NCBI GenBank assembly: GCA_964436045.1
Contig: CAYTBN010000030.1
Span: forward strand, 21,174 to 85,173
DNA length: 64,000 bases
Direction of reading: 5' to 3'
Source: CAYTBN01 sp964436045
GTDB taxonomy: Bacteria > Myxococcota_A > UBA796 > UBA9615 > CAYRNR01
Shown here: in pieces, positions 51,777 through 61,321 of the stretch
Position numbering within the stretch: the first letter of the stretch is position 1
How the letters are laid out: each line of letters begins with the position of its first letter
Made by a program: the position numbers and the translations under genes
The notes under the pieces: generated by a model
What the model was told of the DNA's origin: nothing
Database searches by the model: none
What the model saw: only the letters and a program-made list of their open reading frames with translations

Positions 51777-54154
51777 GCGGCTACCGGATACTCAACAGCC
51801 GCGCACCCAAGGTCGACGCCGTGGCAAAGGTGACCGGCCAGGCCGTGTACACCGATGACATGGTGCTGCCGGGCATGCTGCGGGGCGCGATCCTCCACAG
51901 CCCCCTACCCCACGCGCGCATCACCCACCTGGACCTGTCCCGCGCCCGTCGGCTACCCGGCGTGCACGCGGTCATCGGACCGGAGGAGGCTGGCGCCACC
52001 AAGTTCGGTGTCAGCCCCGCGCGGTACGACGAGACGATCTTCGCCGACGACCGGGTCCGCTACGTGGGGGACGAGGTGGCCGCGGTGGCCGCCGAGGATC
52101 TGGAGACCGCGCTGGAGGCCCTGTCGCGGATCGAGGTGGACTACGAGGAGCTGCCCGCCGTGTTCGACCCCCACGGGGCGATGGCGGACGGCGCGCCGCT
52201 TCTACACGCCGAGTATCGCGGGAACGTCTGTGCCCGGGTCGAGCAGCACTTCGGCGACGTGGACGCGGCCCGCGCGGGTGCCCACGCAGTGGTCAGCGGG
52301 AAGCTGATCTCCAAGATGCAGGATGGGGCGTTCCTCGAACCCCAGGCGGCCCTGGCCCGGCTGGACGCGAGCGGCGACCTGACCCTGTGGTCCTCGACCC
52401 AGGCCCCTCACTATGTGCAACGTACAGTCGCGATGGTGATGGGGATCCCCGAGGGCCGGGTGCGGGTGATCAAACCCGCGGTGGGCGGCGGATTTGGCCC
52501 CAAGGCCGCGGCCTCGTCGATGGAGCTGATCACCTGCCTGCTGGCCCGGGAGACGGGACGCCCCGTCAAGACGGTGATGAGCCGCGAGCAGGTCTTCTTG
52601 CACTCCCGCGCCCGCCACCAGTACTTCCACACCATGACCACGGGCATCAACCGCGATGGCAGCCTGGCCTTCCTGGACCACCACAACGTGATGGACGGCG
52701 GGGCGTACGCCAGCTTCGGCATCGCGTCGGTCTACTACGCCGGCTCGCTGCTCGGGGGCCCCTACAAGCTGGCCAACATGCGGTACGAGGGGTATCGGGT
52801 CGTCTCCAACCGCACCCCCTGCGGTGCCCAGCGGGGCCATGGCGCGGTGATCGCCCGGGCGTTGTTCGAGCGGCAGCTGGACGAACTGGCGGCCGAGATC
52901 GGCATGGACCCGATGGACGTGCGGCTGAAGAACATGATGGAGGCCGGCGACGTCACCTGCAACGAACTGAACATGTCGAGCCTGGGGATGCGCGAGTGTG
53001 TCGAGGGCGTCCGCGACCGTTCCCGATGGGACGAGCGGCGGGCCGGGCCGCGCGCCAGCGGTCGCGGGATGGGCATGGCCTGCGGATTCTTCGTCTCGGG
53101 CGCCGGTTACCCGATCTACCGCAGCAAGACGTTCCACTGCACGGTGATCATCAAGCTGGCGGAGGTGGGCGGCAAGGTCCACCTGCTGACGGGATCGGCG
53201 GATATCGGCCAGGGCTCGGACACCGCGTTTGCGATGATCGCCGCCGAGGTGCTGGGGGTCGAGGTCGCGGACGTGGACGTCCAGTCCGGGGACACCTCGC
53301 TGGCCGTCGACCTGGGTGCCTACTCCAGCCGCCAGACGTTGATGACCGGCCATGCCACCGTGGAGGCCGCCGAGTCGGTGCGGGACCAGGTGCTGGCGGC
53401 GATCGCCGAGCGAATGGACGTGCCGGCCTCCGACCTGTCGCTGGACGCCGGGGTGGTCGTGGTCCGGGGTGAGGCGGGCGAGTTCGAGGCGCTGCGCACC
53501 GAGTACCTGCGGGAGCACCGGGGTTATCTGGACAACCCCGACGAGCCCTTCCTGACCTTCCGCGAGGCCTCGCGGCTCGCCTTCCTCGAGCGGGGCGCGA
53601 TCGTCGGTCTCGGCAAGTACCGCCCGCCGCCACTGGGAGGCAGCTACAAGGGCGCCGCGGTGGGCACCTCGCCGGCGTACGGTTGCAGCGCCCAGGTGGT
53701 CGAGGTCGACGTGGATCTCGAGACCGGCAAGATCGACGTGCTCGGCATGGTGGACGCCCACGACTGCGGCTTCGCCATCAACCGCACCTCGGTGGAGGGC
53801 CAGATGCAGGGCTCGCTGTGCATGGGCCTGGGCGAGGCGCTCTACGAGGAGGTCAAGTTCGGCGACCGGGGCCAGCTGCTCAACGGCAACCTGGCCGACT
53901 ACAAGATCCCCACCGCGATGGACATGCCCAGCGTGGAGACCATCGTGGTCGAGAGCCACGAGCCCAACGGCCCCTTTGGCGCCAAGGAGGTGGGCGAGGG
54001 CGCGATCATGCCCACCATCCCGGCGCTGCTCAACGCGGTCCACGACGCCACCGGGGTGCGCTACGACGAGCTTCCGCTGACCCCGGAGCGGATCCTGGCG
54101 GGCATCCGGGCGAAGGCGGAGGCCGAGGCGGCCGACGAAGACACCTCAGGGTAG
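51773..54154 (+). CDS. Molybdenum hydroxylase large (molybdopterin-binding) subunit
   Basis: The 793-residue protein has the aldehyde oxidase/xanthine dehydrogenase fold: ALAVDAVAKVTGQAVYTDD-type N terminus, VRYVGDEVAAVAAED, WSSTQAPHYVQRTVA, KPAVGGGFGPKA, CGAQRGHGAVIA and the C-terminal active-site Glu in FGAKEVGEGAIMP. These residues bind the Mo-pterin cofactor and start hydroxylation. By sequence I cannot separate a xanthine, aldehyde, nicotinate or aromatic acyl-CoA substrate. The ATG overlaps the 2Fe-2S stop. The gene converges with the deacetylase-like gene and overlaps it by 9 bases. Confidence 0.94.
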   Translation: MSGYRILNSRAPKVDAVAKVTGQAVYTDDMVLPGMLRGAILHSPLPHARITHLDLSRARRLPGVHAVIGPEEAGATKFGVSPARYDETIFADDRVRYVGDEVAAVAAEDLETALEALSRIEVDYEELPAVFDPHGAMADGAPLLHAEYRGNVCARVEQHFGDVDAARAGAHAVVSGKLISKMQDGAFLEPQAALARLDASGDLTLWSSTQAPHYVQRTVAMVMGIPEGRVRVIKPAVGGGFGPKAAASSMELITCLLARETGRPVKTVMSREQVFLHSRARHQYFHTMTTGINRDGSLAFLDHHNVMDGGAYASFGIASVYYAGSLLGGPYKLANMRYEGYRVVSNRTPCGAQRGHGAVIARALFERQLDELAAEIGMDPMDVRLKNMMEAGDVTCNELNMSSLGMRECVEGVRDRSRWDERRAGPRASGRGMGMACGFFVSGAGYPIYRSKTFHCTVIIKLAEVGGKVHLLTGSADIGQGSDTAFAMIAAEVLGVEVADVDVQSGDTSLAVDLGAYSSRQTLMTGHATVEAAESVRDQVLAAIAERMDVPASDLSLDAGVVVVRGEAGEFEALRTEYLREHRGYLDNPDEPFLTFREASRLAFLERGAIVGLGKYRPPPLGGSYKGAAVGTSPAYGCSAQVVEVDVDLETGKIDVLGMVDAHDCGFAINRTSVEGQMQGSLCMGLGEALYEEVKFGDRGQLLNGNLADYKIPTAMDMPSVETIVVESHEPNGPFGAKEVGEGAIMPTIPALLNAVHDATGVRYDELPLTPERILAGIRAKAEAEAADEDTSG

Positions 54155-55525
54155 GGGGATCAGTACGGGCTCGGTACCCACGGGAACGGCGGCGGGCTGG
54201 ACCTGGTCGCCCTGGCCCGCGGAGGTCAGCGGGCTGACCGGGCCGTCGGTCCAGTGCCGGATGTCCACGTCGACCTCGCCCTCGGCATCGGCCCACACCA
54301 ACAGCCAGCGGTCCCAGGGCACCAGGTCGTCCAGATCGCCCTCCCCCGGATCCATCATCTCCTGCAGCTCGGCGATCCGGACACCGTGCCCCAGCTCGTC
54401 GTCGACCAGCTCGACGAGGTGGGCGCTGTAGGCCTTCTCCAGGTGGGGCAGCCGGTAGGGATAGGCCTCGCCCGGCGCGAAGCGGAAGGGCTCCGCACCT
54501 CCCGGGTCGGCCTCCCAGGCGTCGTGGGAACGAAGGATCTGGTCCCGCGTCGCCGCGCAGGCGGAGCGGCCGGGCCCCCCGGTCGGCGCGAGGAAGTTGT
54601 CCCGGGCGAAGGCGGCGAAGCGCTCCAGGTCCCCGTTGTGGGTCGCCCCCAGCTCGGGGTGGACGGTGACGCCGAAGACCCAGACCCCCGGTGGCTCCCC
54701 CGCCTGGCTCGCCCCTCGCCACTCCAGATAGGCCAGCAGCATCAGGGTCTGGAGGTGGGCCAGGGAGCCGTCGAAGCGCAGGTGGTTGCCCAGGCCGATC
54801 GCACCCAGCTGGGGGTGCTGGGGGATCACCACGTAGGGGACGTCCGGGTCGTGTTCCAGGGTGCCGGGCTCGCCCCCGACCTCCCAGCGGAAGGGATGGA
54901 GTAGATCGAAGTCGACACCGGCCGCCGCTCCGCTCGTCGCCGCGTGGCTCCACGCGTCCAGGGTCTCGCTGGTGTACCCGGACTCCCGCATCATCCCGTC
55001 CCACCAATCGCTGCGGCCCGTCAGACCCACGTGGCCGCCGTCGTGGGGGATGTCGCCCAGGGCTTGGCCGACCCAGCTGCGGTGGTCATCCACCGACAGC
55101 TGGAGTTCGTCGTCGGTGGGTTCGGCGGGCAGGTCGAGCCAGGTCAGCACCCCGTCGCGCACGGTCGGGTGGTGATGGACGCCGAAGCCGTGCCCCGCGT
55201 CGGCCAGCTCCCCGAACCGCGCCTCCTCCCCGGCCGCCAGCGCACCCTCGGCCTGGTAGCCGTTGAGCGCCAGCTCCAACCGCAGGTCGTATTCGTCGGC
55301 CCAGGCGGCCAGCCAGTCGACCTGATCGCGGACGCGTTCGTACTGGGTCAGGTCGCCGTCGGCGAAGCTGCGGTAGTGCACGGCCACGGTCAGCTGGATC
55401 GCCGGCTGACCGGCGCCACCATATTCGCAGTCGGCGTCGGGCAGGAAGGCCGGATCGGGGGGGCAGCCGAGACAGCCCGCCGCCAGTGCGACGATCGGTG
55501 CGATGGCGGTGGAGTGCCAGTTCAC
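54146..55525 (-). CDS. Lipoprotein with polysaccharide-deacetylase-like fold
   Basis: The 459-residue protein has a signal peptide with lipobox (LAAGC) and a mature region with elements of a NodB-like carbohydrate esterase: LTVAVHYRSFADGD near the start of the domain, DAGHGFGVHHHPTVRD (possible metal-binding His-x-His), WWDGMMRESGYTSE and LLHPFRWEVGG. The classic TFDD motif is replaced, so activity is uncertain. GTG at 55525. It overlaps the molybdoenzyme gene end by 9 bases (convergent) and is divergent from the CPBP gene. A cell-envelope sugar target is the natural guess, but not proven. Confidence 0.75.
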   Translation of the reverse strand: MNWHSTAIAPIVALAAGCLGCPPDPAFLPDADCEYGGAGQPAIQLTVAVHYRSFADGDLTQYERVRDQVDWLAAWADEYDLRLELALNGYQAEGALAAGEEARFGELADAGHGFGVHHHPTVRDGVLTWLDLPAEPTDDELQLSVDDHRSWVGQALGDIPHDGGHVGLTGRSDWWDGMMRESGYTSETLDAWSHAATSGAAAGVDFDLLHPFRWEVGGEPGTLEHDPDVPYVVIPQHPQLGAIGLGNHLRFDGSLAHLQTLMLLAYLEWRGASQAGEPPGVWVFGVTVHPELGATHNGDLERFAAFARDNFLAPTGGPGRSACAATRDQILRSHDAWEADPGGAEPFRFAPGEAYPYRLPHLEKAYSAHLVELVDDELGHGVRIAELQEMMDPGEGDLDDLVPWDRWLLVWADAEGEVDVDIRHWTDGPVSPLTSAGQGDQVQPAAVPVGTEPVLIPLP

Positions 55526-55592
55526 GCCCCAAGCCTAGCCTGGTCCGCCCCGGCGCGCGACAATGCCCGGCGTCGGGTCCATCGGAGGCTGG

Positions 55593-56387
55593 ATGTGGGT
55601 TCCCTTGCGAGGTGAGTTGCGGGCGTTGCGGGCGGCAGCCCGCACGCTGGATCCCCAGACCGTGACGGTGCTGACGCTGGCCACGGTGGTCGCCATGGCC
55701 CATTCCCTGTGGGGGACCCGCAAGTTCTACCGCCGCGAGCTGGCCGAGCTGATGGGGCTGCCCGCCGACGGCCTCTGGCCCGAGGTGTACAGCGATCTGG
55801 CCCAGTTCGCGCTGGGCTTCGCGCTGCCCGCGGCGGTGCTGGTGTTCGCCTTCCGGCGGCGGCCCGTCGACGTGGGGCTGGGCGCGGGCGATGTGCGGCT
55901 GGCGGTGGGGATCGCGGCTGTGTATGCGCCGCTGGTGGCGATGGCGACCTGGTTCCTGTCGAGCACCGCGCCCTTCTTGGACAAGTACCCGGGGTTCGAC
56001 GCCGCCCAGGACGCCTGGACCGTGTTCCTGGGGTACCAGCTGTCGATGCTCGTCTACTGGATTGGCTGGGAGTACCTGTGGCGGGGCTTCGTGCTGTTCG
56101 GCACCCGCCACACCTTCGGGGTGTACGCGATCTTCATCCAGATGATCCCCTTCGCCCTGCTGCACATCCGCAAGCCGCCCATCGAGGCGATGCTGTCGAT
56201 CCCGGGGGGGCTGCTGCTGGGGATCCTGATCTGGCGCTGCCGTTCGTTCTGGATCGCAGTGCCGATCCACGCCTTCCAGATGTTGACCATCGACCTGTGG
56301 TGCGCCCTGCGCCACCGCACGGGAGTGGAAGGCACCGGACTGGATGCGCTGATCCGGCTGCTCCGCGCGGCCGGCGGGGGGGACTGA
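55593..56387 (+). CDS. CPBP-family intramembrane metalloprotease (CAAX-like), variant first motif
   Basis: The 264-residue protein has about six membrane segments and the CPBP (Abi/CAAX) signature: the first motif reads WEYLWRG, with only the second of the two usual Glu, the second motif is FALLHIRKPP (His), and the third PIHAFQMLTID. Loss of one Glu is seen in some family members, and catalysis may still be possible. ATG at 55593 is preceded by GGAGGCTGG. It is divergent from the deacetylase-like gene and converges with the lectin/MopE gene. The substrate and function are unknown. Confidence 0.85.
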   Translation: MWVPLRGELRALRAAARTLDPQTVTVLTLATVVAMAHSLWGTRKFYRRELAELMGLPADGLWPEVYSDLAQFALGFALPAAVLVFAFRRRPVDVGLGAGDVRLAVGIAAVYAPLVAMATWFLSSTAPFLDKYPGFDAAQDAWTVFLGYQLSMLVYWIGWEYLWRGFVLFGTRHTFGVYAIFIQMIPFALLHIRKPPIEAMLSIPGGLLLGILIWRCRSFWIAVPIHAFQMLTIDLWCALRHRTGVEGTGLDALIRLLRAAGGGD

Positions 56388-56390
56388 GGG

Positions 56391-59338
56391 TCAGCGGCGG
56401 CGGACCCGGCAGCGCCGGCCCAGGAGCGCCGCCGCGACCAGCACGAGGACCGGCGCGGGTCCGCCGCCCACCGCGGGCTGACAGCGGCACGCGGAGGTGA
56501 GCAGCAGCTGTTCGTCACCCGCGCTGTCGTCGTCCCCCGGGTTCTCCTCGGCCGAGTCGTCGTCCCCCGTATCGTCGTCCGCCGTGTCGTCGTCTGCCGT
56601 GTCGTCATCCCCGGTGTCGTCGTCCCCCGTGTCATCGTCCCCGGTATCGTCGTCCCCGGTATCGTCGTCCCCGGCACAGTCCGGATCGTCCCCATCGACC
56701 GCGCCGTCGCAGTCGTTGTCCACGCCATCGGCACAGACCTCGGCGGCGGCGGGGTGGGTGCCGGGATCCGAGTCGTCGCAGTCCCCGCCGCACTCGCCGA
56801 CGCCGTCCCCGTCGCCACCGTGCTCGTCGGCGTCGGGGACACCATCGCAGTCGTTGTCCAGGATCGCGTCGCAGACCTGGGGTGCGCCCGGGTGGACCTG
56901 GTCGTTGCCCTCGCCGCAGTCCCCGGAACACGGCGCGAACCCATCCCCGTCGACGTCCACCTCGTCGGGGGCGGGCGAGCCGTCGCAGTCGGTGTCCACG
57001 CCGTCGCAGACCTCGGCCGCGCCCGGGTGGACAGCAGGATCAGCGTCGTCGCAGTCCACATCCCCGGCCGGATCGCCACACTCGGTGTAGCTGTCGCCGT
57101 CGTCGTCGATCTCGGCTGCTCCTGGATACACGGCCGGGTCGCCGTCGTCGCAGTCGTCCCCGCCGGCGGCCACGTCCAGGTGGCCGTCGAAGTCGGAGTC
57201 CAGCAGATCCACGTTGCAGATGCGGACATCGTCGATCAGGTGGCGGGCATAGCTCGCGTGGGTGGCGGCTCCGAATCCGAGCGTCATCGCATCCACGGCG
57301 GCCGGCATCGGCCCCTCGTCGATCCAGTGCTCCCCGTCGACCCAGACCCTGAGGGTCGCCGCCCACTGACTGACGACGACCCTGTGCCACTGGCCGTCGT
57401 CCAGTGCCTCGGGGAGTTCGGCCGCGACCTGGTGCCCCTGTTGCCAGCTACCGAAGGGGGTCAGGGCCACGTGGTTGCCGTCGCTGTCCATCGGATCGGC
57501 GAAGCTGTCCAGCTCGACCGCGTAGCCTGCGACCGACGCCAGCCCCGGGTAGACACCGAGTGCACCGCCGGCGCCGCCCAGGTGGGTGTCCCCGCCCCAG
57601 TGCCAGGCGAACGCGAGGCCGTCGGCGCCCCCGTGCCCATCGATACGCAGGGCGAAGGACACCGAGAACGTGCCCGTGCTCACCGGGGACTTCAGCCACG
57701 CTGCGCCCGCCTGGTCCGGTGCGGCGGGGGTCAGCTCGATCCACCCCTCGAGGGGGTCGTGGCTGGCCGCGCCGACCAGCGACCAGCGCGGGATCGTCCA
57801 GCGGATCGACCAGCTGGGATCCACCGTCCGCCACACCGTCGCAGTCGTTGTCCGTCCCGTCGCAGACCTCCGGTGCCCCGGCGTGCACCGTAGGATCCCC
57901 CTCGTCACAGTCCTCGCACGCTAACGAACCGTCGAGGTCGTCGTCGCGGCCGAAGTGCAGATCCGGGTCGCCCTCGTCGCAGTCGAGGACGCCGCCGTGG
58001 CCGTCGCCGTCCAGGTCCTCGTAGGCCAGCTCCAGGACGTCCACCGCCCAGCCGTCGGCCGCATCCCCCACGCCCGTGCCGAGCCGGAAGTCGATCATGG
58101 TGGCGTTGGTGTTTTGCAGACAGGGTGTGAGGTCGACGCCATCCCGGACCACCCCACCGCTGTCGCCCGTGTAGGCCTCCATACCCTCCAGCGGGTTGTC
58201 GACGCCCGCGTCCAGGGCCCCGTCGTAGCCGCCATCGGGCACCAGTGTCAGGCCCTGCTGGAAGATGTTCGAGCACTGCAGCAGCCCGCCGTCGATTCCA
58301 GGCGCCAGATCGTAGTCGTGCCAGTACCGCAGGTGCAGCGGAACGGCCGGGTGGAGCTCAGGGTCGACCAGGTCGAGGCCCAGGTGGCTGTCGGAGCCCC
58401 CGTCCAGCGACTGGATCCACCAGCAGTCCGTCCCCTCCGGGCACCCGAGGCCGAGCTGCGACTCCCCCCAGATCCAGTCGAGGTCGCCCCAGGGCAGCGC
58501 TCCGCCATCCCCCGACTCCAGATCCTCCCACCAGATTGTGGCCAGACCGTCACAGTCGGCATCCCGCCCCACCACGGGCCCGGCTCCGGGACCGATGTCA
58601 GCCCGACGATCGTCGCAGTCGTCGCCGCCGCAGGCCGGATCCAGGGCGCCATCCAGATCCCTCTCGCAGGGGTCGAGACCGGTGGCGCGGTCGATGAGGT
58701 TGCCGACGATGGGCGCGGCGTCCTCGCCGAGGCCCCACGCCCGCTCGAGGGCGAGTCCGTGGGCGATCAGGAGGCCATCGGCCCACGGCTGTTCGGCCAG
58801 GGTCACCCCTCCGTAGGGGTCGAATGAGCAACGCCCGCGCACCGGGCGGGAGATCGTCGAGCTGGGACTCGCTGACGGGACCGCCGGTGAGGATCGGCGG
58901 GACGCCGTCCACCGCCGGGTGTCCGGGATCGACCACCTCGTTGGTGCCCCCGGCGATCTCCAGGCCGCGGCCGCCGAAGGGTATCCGGGTCTCGATCAGC
59001 CCCGCGGCGGAGCGGGCCGTCGAGACGATGGCGATCCCGCCGCCACCGACCCATTCCACCAGATCCCGCTGGCGGTCGTGGAGCGCCTGGAGCAACTCGT
59101 CGTCCTGGTCGCCGGCAACGATCACCAGGGAATAGGGGGTCAGATCGACGGTCTGCGGCGCGCTGGCGTCGGCGGTGTCGGAGGTCAGGCCCCGGGCGGC
59201 CAGTTCGGGCCCCCAGGCATCGTGTCCCCAGGGCGCGGTCTGCTGGATCAGCAGCGCGTCGGTGCCAGCGCCAGGAGCCGCAGCTCCCAGACAGCCGACG
59301 CCGATCAGCCAGCTCACCGCCCGGCGGAGATCCGCCAA
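56391..59338 (-). pseudogene. Lectin/MopE-type surface protein broken by two frameshifts, with GDDDT linker and MYXO-CTERM-like tail
   Basis: Three reading-frame pieces join at about 58825 and 57790-57792 to make one protein of about 981 residues. Removing one base at each site leaves exactly 982 codons. In order: signal peptide with lipobox-like LIGVGC, a domain like ThuA/GAT class I (ALLIQQTAPWGHDAWG, YSLVIVAGDQDD), MopE-type repeats (DPACGGDDCDD, CDGTDNDCDG), a mixed beta region (IWWEDLESGDGG), a lectin-like sandwich (SLVGAASHDPLEGW, SFALRIDGHGGADGLAFAW, GYAVELDSF), more MopE repeats (CDGVDTDCDG, CDAILDNDCDG), eight GDDDT repeats and a tail with Cys, membrane segment and Arg. TTG start at 59338 has GGGGAG upstream. 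The frameshifts could be real or assembly errors. Confidence 0.82.
56554..56674. repeat. 15-base tandem repeat encoding GDDDT/ADDDT linker
   Basis: About eight 15-base units (variants of GTCGTCGTCCCCGGT on the plus strand) encode Gly/Ala-Asp-Asp-Asp-Thr on the minus strand, between the last MopE repeat and the membrane tail. The units differ mainly in third positions. An acidic linker of this type likely raises the domain above the envelope. Confidence 0.88.
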
Positions 59339-59427
59339 CCGCTCCCCTCTCAGCGCCGGCAGCCGGCGCGCTCTTGGCCCGACTACCGAGTATAGCCCAA
59401 CCCCACACGGGTTCCGCGGGGCCCGGC

Positions 59428-61287
59428 TCAACGGACGTCCGGCTCGAAGATCGGCGGGATCTCCCGCTGCTCGGGGGTCGCCAGTCGGCGCGGCTCGATC
59501 CGCGCCTGCCACAGGGATAGGTCCGGAGGGGGAAGTGGCGCCAGGAATACCCGCTCGATCGCGCTTCTTCCGGGTCCGGACCAGGAGAGCGACAGCGGCC
59601 GGCAGGCGTCCCGGAGCCGGATCGTGGTCATCGACAGGGCGGTGGGCGGATCGACGACCGTCCAGCGGTTCCCGCACCCGTCGGCCGCCGCCAGCGTCAC
59701 CGACGGCGTGGGATCGAGGGGCCCGTCGACGAGCATTCCCAGGGCGAGGAATCCGGCGGGTGCACCGTCGATGGCGAGGCCGTCACGCCGGGTGTCCTTG
59801 GCAGCGAATACCCGGCCGCCACCGGGCCGACGGCGGCCTTCGGCGCGATCCCGGACCAGGGGCACCTCCTTGCCCGCCAGCAGGTCGCCGTCGAGGAGCG
59901 CGCGCTTGACGGAGCGTACGTCCACCGCGAGCCGGAGCCTGTCCTGCAAGGTCAGCCTGGCGGCCGGATCCTCGACACCGCCCTCGATCACCCGCAGCCC
60001 GATCAACGGACCCAGCTCCATGTCTCCCAGCGGCCCGGAGAGGGCGGCCTCCCGGGCCCCGAGGGCTTCCGTCACCGCGCCCACCCCGGCGAAGCGATCC
60101 CCGCGGTCCCGGGCCACGACCCAGACGGGACGCGGCGTCGGCGGCGCCAACCGGACCGCCAGCTCGACCCCCTCGTGGACCAGCCCGATGGCCAGCAGAG
60201 CCAGCAGCCAGGCCACCGGACGCTGGCCGGGCCGGAGGACCGCCGCGACCATCAGGCAGAGCCCATACCCCGCCGCGAGCAGCTGCACGGCGTTGACCAC
60301 CGGGAAGTGGAGCATCACCGCGGAGGTCGTCAGCACCAGCAACATCCCCACGACGGCGGCGCCGGAGCCGCGAATCGCGGCGAAGGCGGCCAGGAACAAC
60401 AGCGGAACCGAGAGCCCGGCCCACCAGGGCAGTCCGTCTGCGACCCGCAGCGGCCAGGTGTCGATGAGCGCCCCTGCTTGCTCCACCGCGTTGACCAGCG
60501 CATTGCCGCCCCAGCCGCCGGGGGCCTCGGCGGCGCGATAGACGTTGGCCGGATGCCAGGTGATGGCCAGGCCCGCGAGTCCGAGAGGAATCGGGGCCAG
60601 GCCAGCGAGCCGCTGCCAGCCACGGGAGCCGGCGCGCCAGCAGGTCCAGACCATCCCGGCCCCGGCCGCCGGGTAGACCAGCCAGCCCGGTTCCTTGAAC
60701 AACCCGGCGACGACCAGCAGCCCGATGGCCAGGAGCGGCGGTCGCCTGGCCCGCAGCGCCGCGTGGAGCGCCACCAGCCCCCACAGCCCGAAGGCCAGCT
60801 CCCCGGCGCTGCAGATCCAGGCGTTCCAGCCTGCCAGCGCCTCGAACCCGTCCAGGGTCAAAGCCAGCATCGCCGCCAGCACGCCGGCCCAGGGGGTCCC
60901 CACCAGCCTGGCGGCGAGCACGGCCAGCCCGGCCAGTCCGGCCAGCTGCAGCGACAGCAACACGACGTGGGGTCCCCACCAGGCGCCGTCGGAGATCGCC
61001 GCCCCGAGCCAGGTGGCGATCAGCGTCGCCGGCCGGACGTGATCGTGCAGCGAGTGAAGCTCGGTCAAGGCGACCCACGGCTCGCCCCGGTACTCCAGGA
61101 CCCAGCGCATGGTGCGCAGGTCATCCTCGATGTGCCAGCCGACGAAGCTGGGCAGCAGTAGCGCGATCGCGGCGATGGCGACCGCGGCCGCCGCCACCAG
61201 CAACGCCGCGCGTCCCGGGCGGGGGCCGGCCGAGGGTGTGCCCTCTGGGGCAGTTTCTGCGTGCTGGGTATCGGAGGAAGGGGTCAC
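59428..61287 (-). CDS. GT-C-type polytopic membrane glycosyltransferase-like protein
   Basis: The 619-residue protein has about eleven hydrophobic segments (about 25-430) and a soluble C-terminal domain of about 190 residues. The first loop after TM1 contains HIEDDLRTMRWVLEY and LHDHVRPAT, in the place where GT-C glycosyltransferases have catalytic acidic pairs (ED or DD). This is the layout of dolichol/polyprenol-phosphate-sugar transferases (PMT/ArnT-like). The GTG at 61287 has no clear ribosome site; it was chosen as it follows the upstream gene stop by 34 bases. The C-terminal part is beta-rich with no named motif. It may glycosylate the surface proteins on either side; inference only. 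Confidence 0.75.
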   Translation of the reverse strand: MTPSSDTQHAETAPEGTPSAGPRPGRAALLVAAAAVAIAAIALLLPSFVGWHIEDDLRTMRWVLEYRGEPWVALTELHSLHDHVRPATLIATWLGAAISDGAWWGPHVVLLSLQLAGLAGLAVLAARLVGTPWAGVLAAMLALTLDGFEALAGWNAWICSAGELAFGLWGLVALHAALRARRPPLLAIGLLVVAGLFKEPGWLVYPAAGAGMVWTCWRAGSRGWQRLAGLAPIPLGLAGLAITWHPANVYRAAEAPGGWGGNALVNAVEQAGALIDTWPLRVADGLPWWAGLSVPLLFLAAFAAIRGSGAAVVGMLLVLTTSAVMLHFPVVNAVQLLAAGYGLCLMVAAVLRPGQRPVAWLLALLAIGLVHEGVELAVRLAPPTPRPVWVVARDRGDRFAGVGAVTEALGAREAALSGPLGDMELGPLIGLRVIEGGVEDPAARLTLQDRLRLAVDVRSVKRALLDGDLLAGKEVPLVRDRAEGRRRPGGGRVFAAKDTRRDGLAIDGAPAGFLALGMLVDGPLDPTPSVTLAAADGCGNRWTVVDPPTALSMTTIRLRDACRPLSLSWSGPGRSAIERVFLAPLPPPDLSLWQARIEPRRLATPEQREIPPIFEPDVR

Positions 61288-61321
61288 GGCCGCGTGCCGC
61301 GCCGAGCGGGGGGGACGGGGA

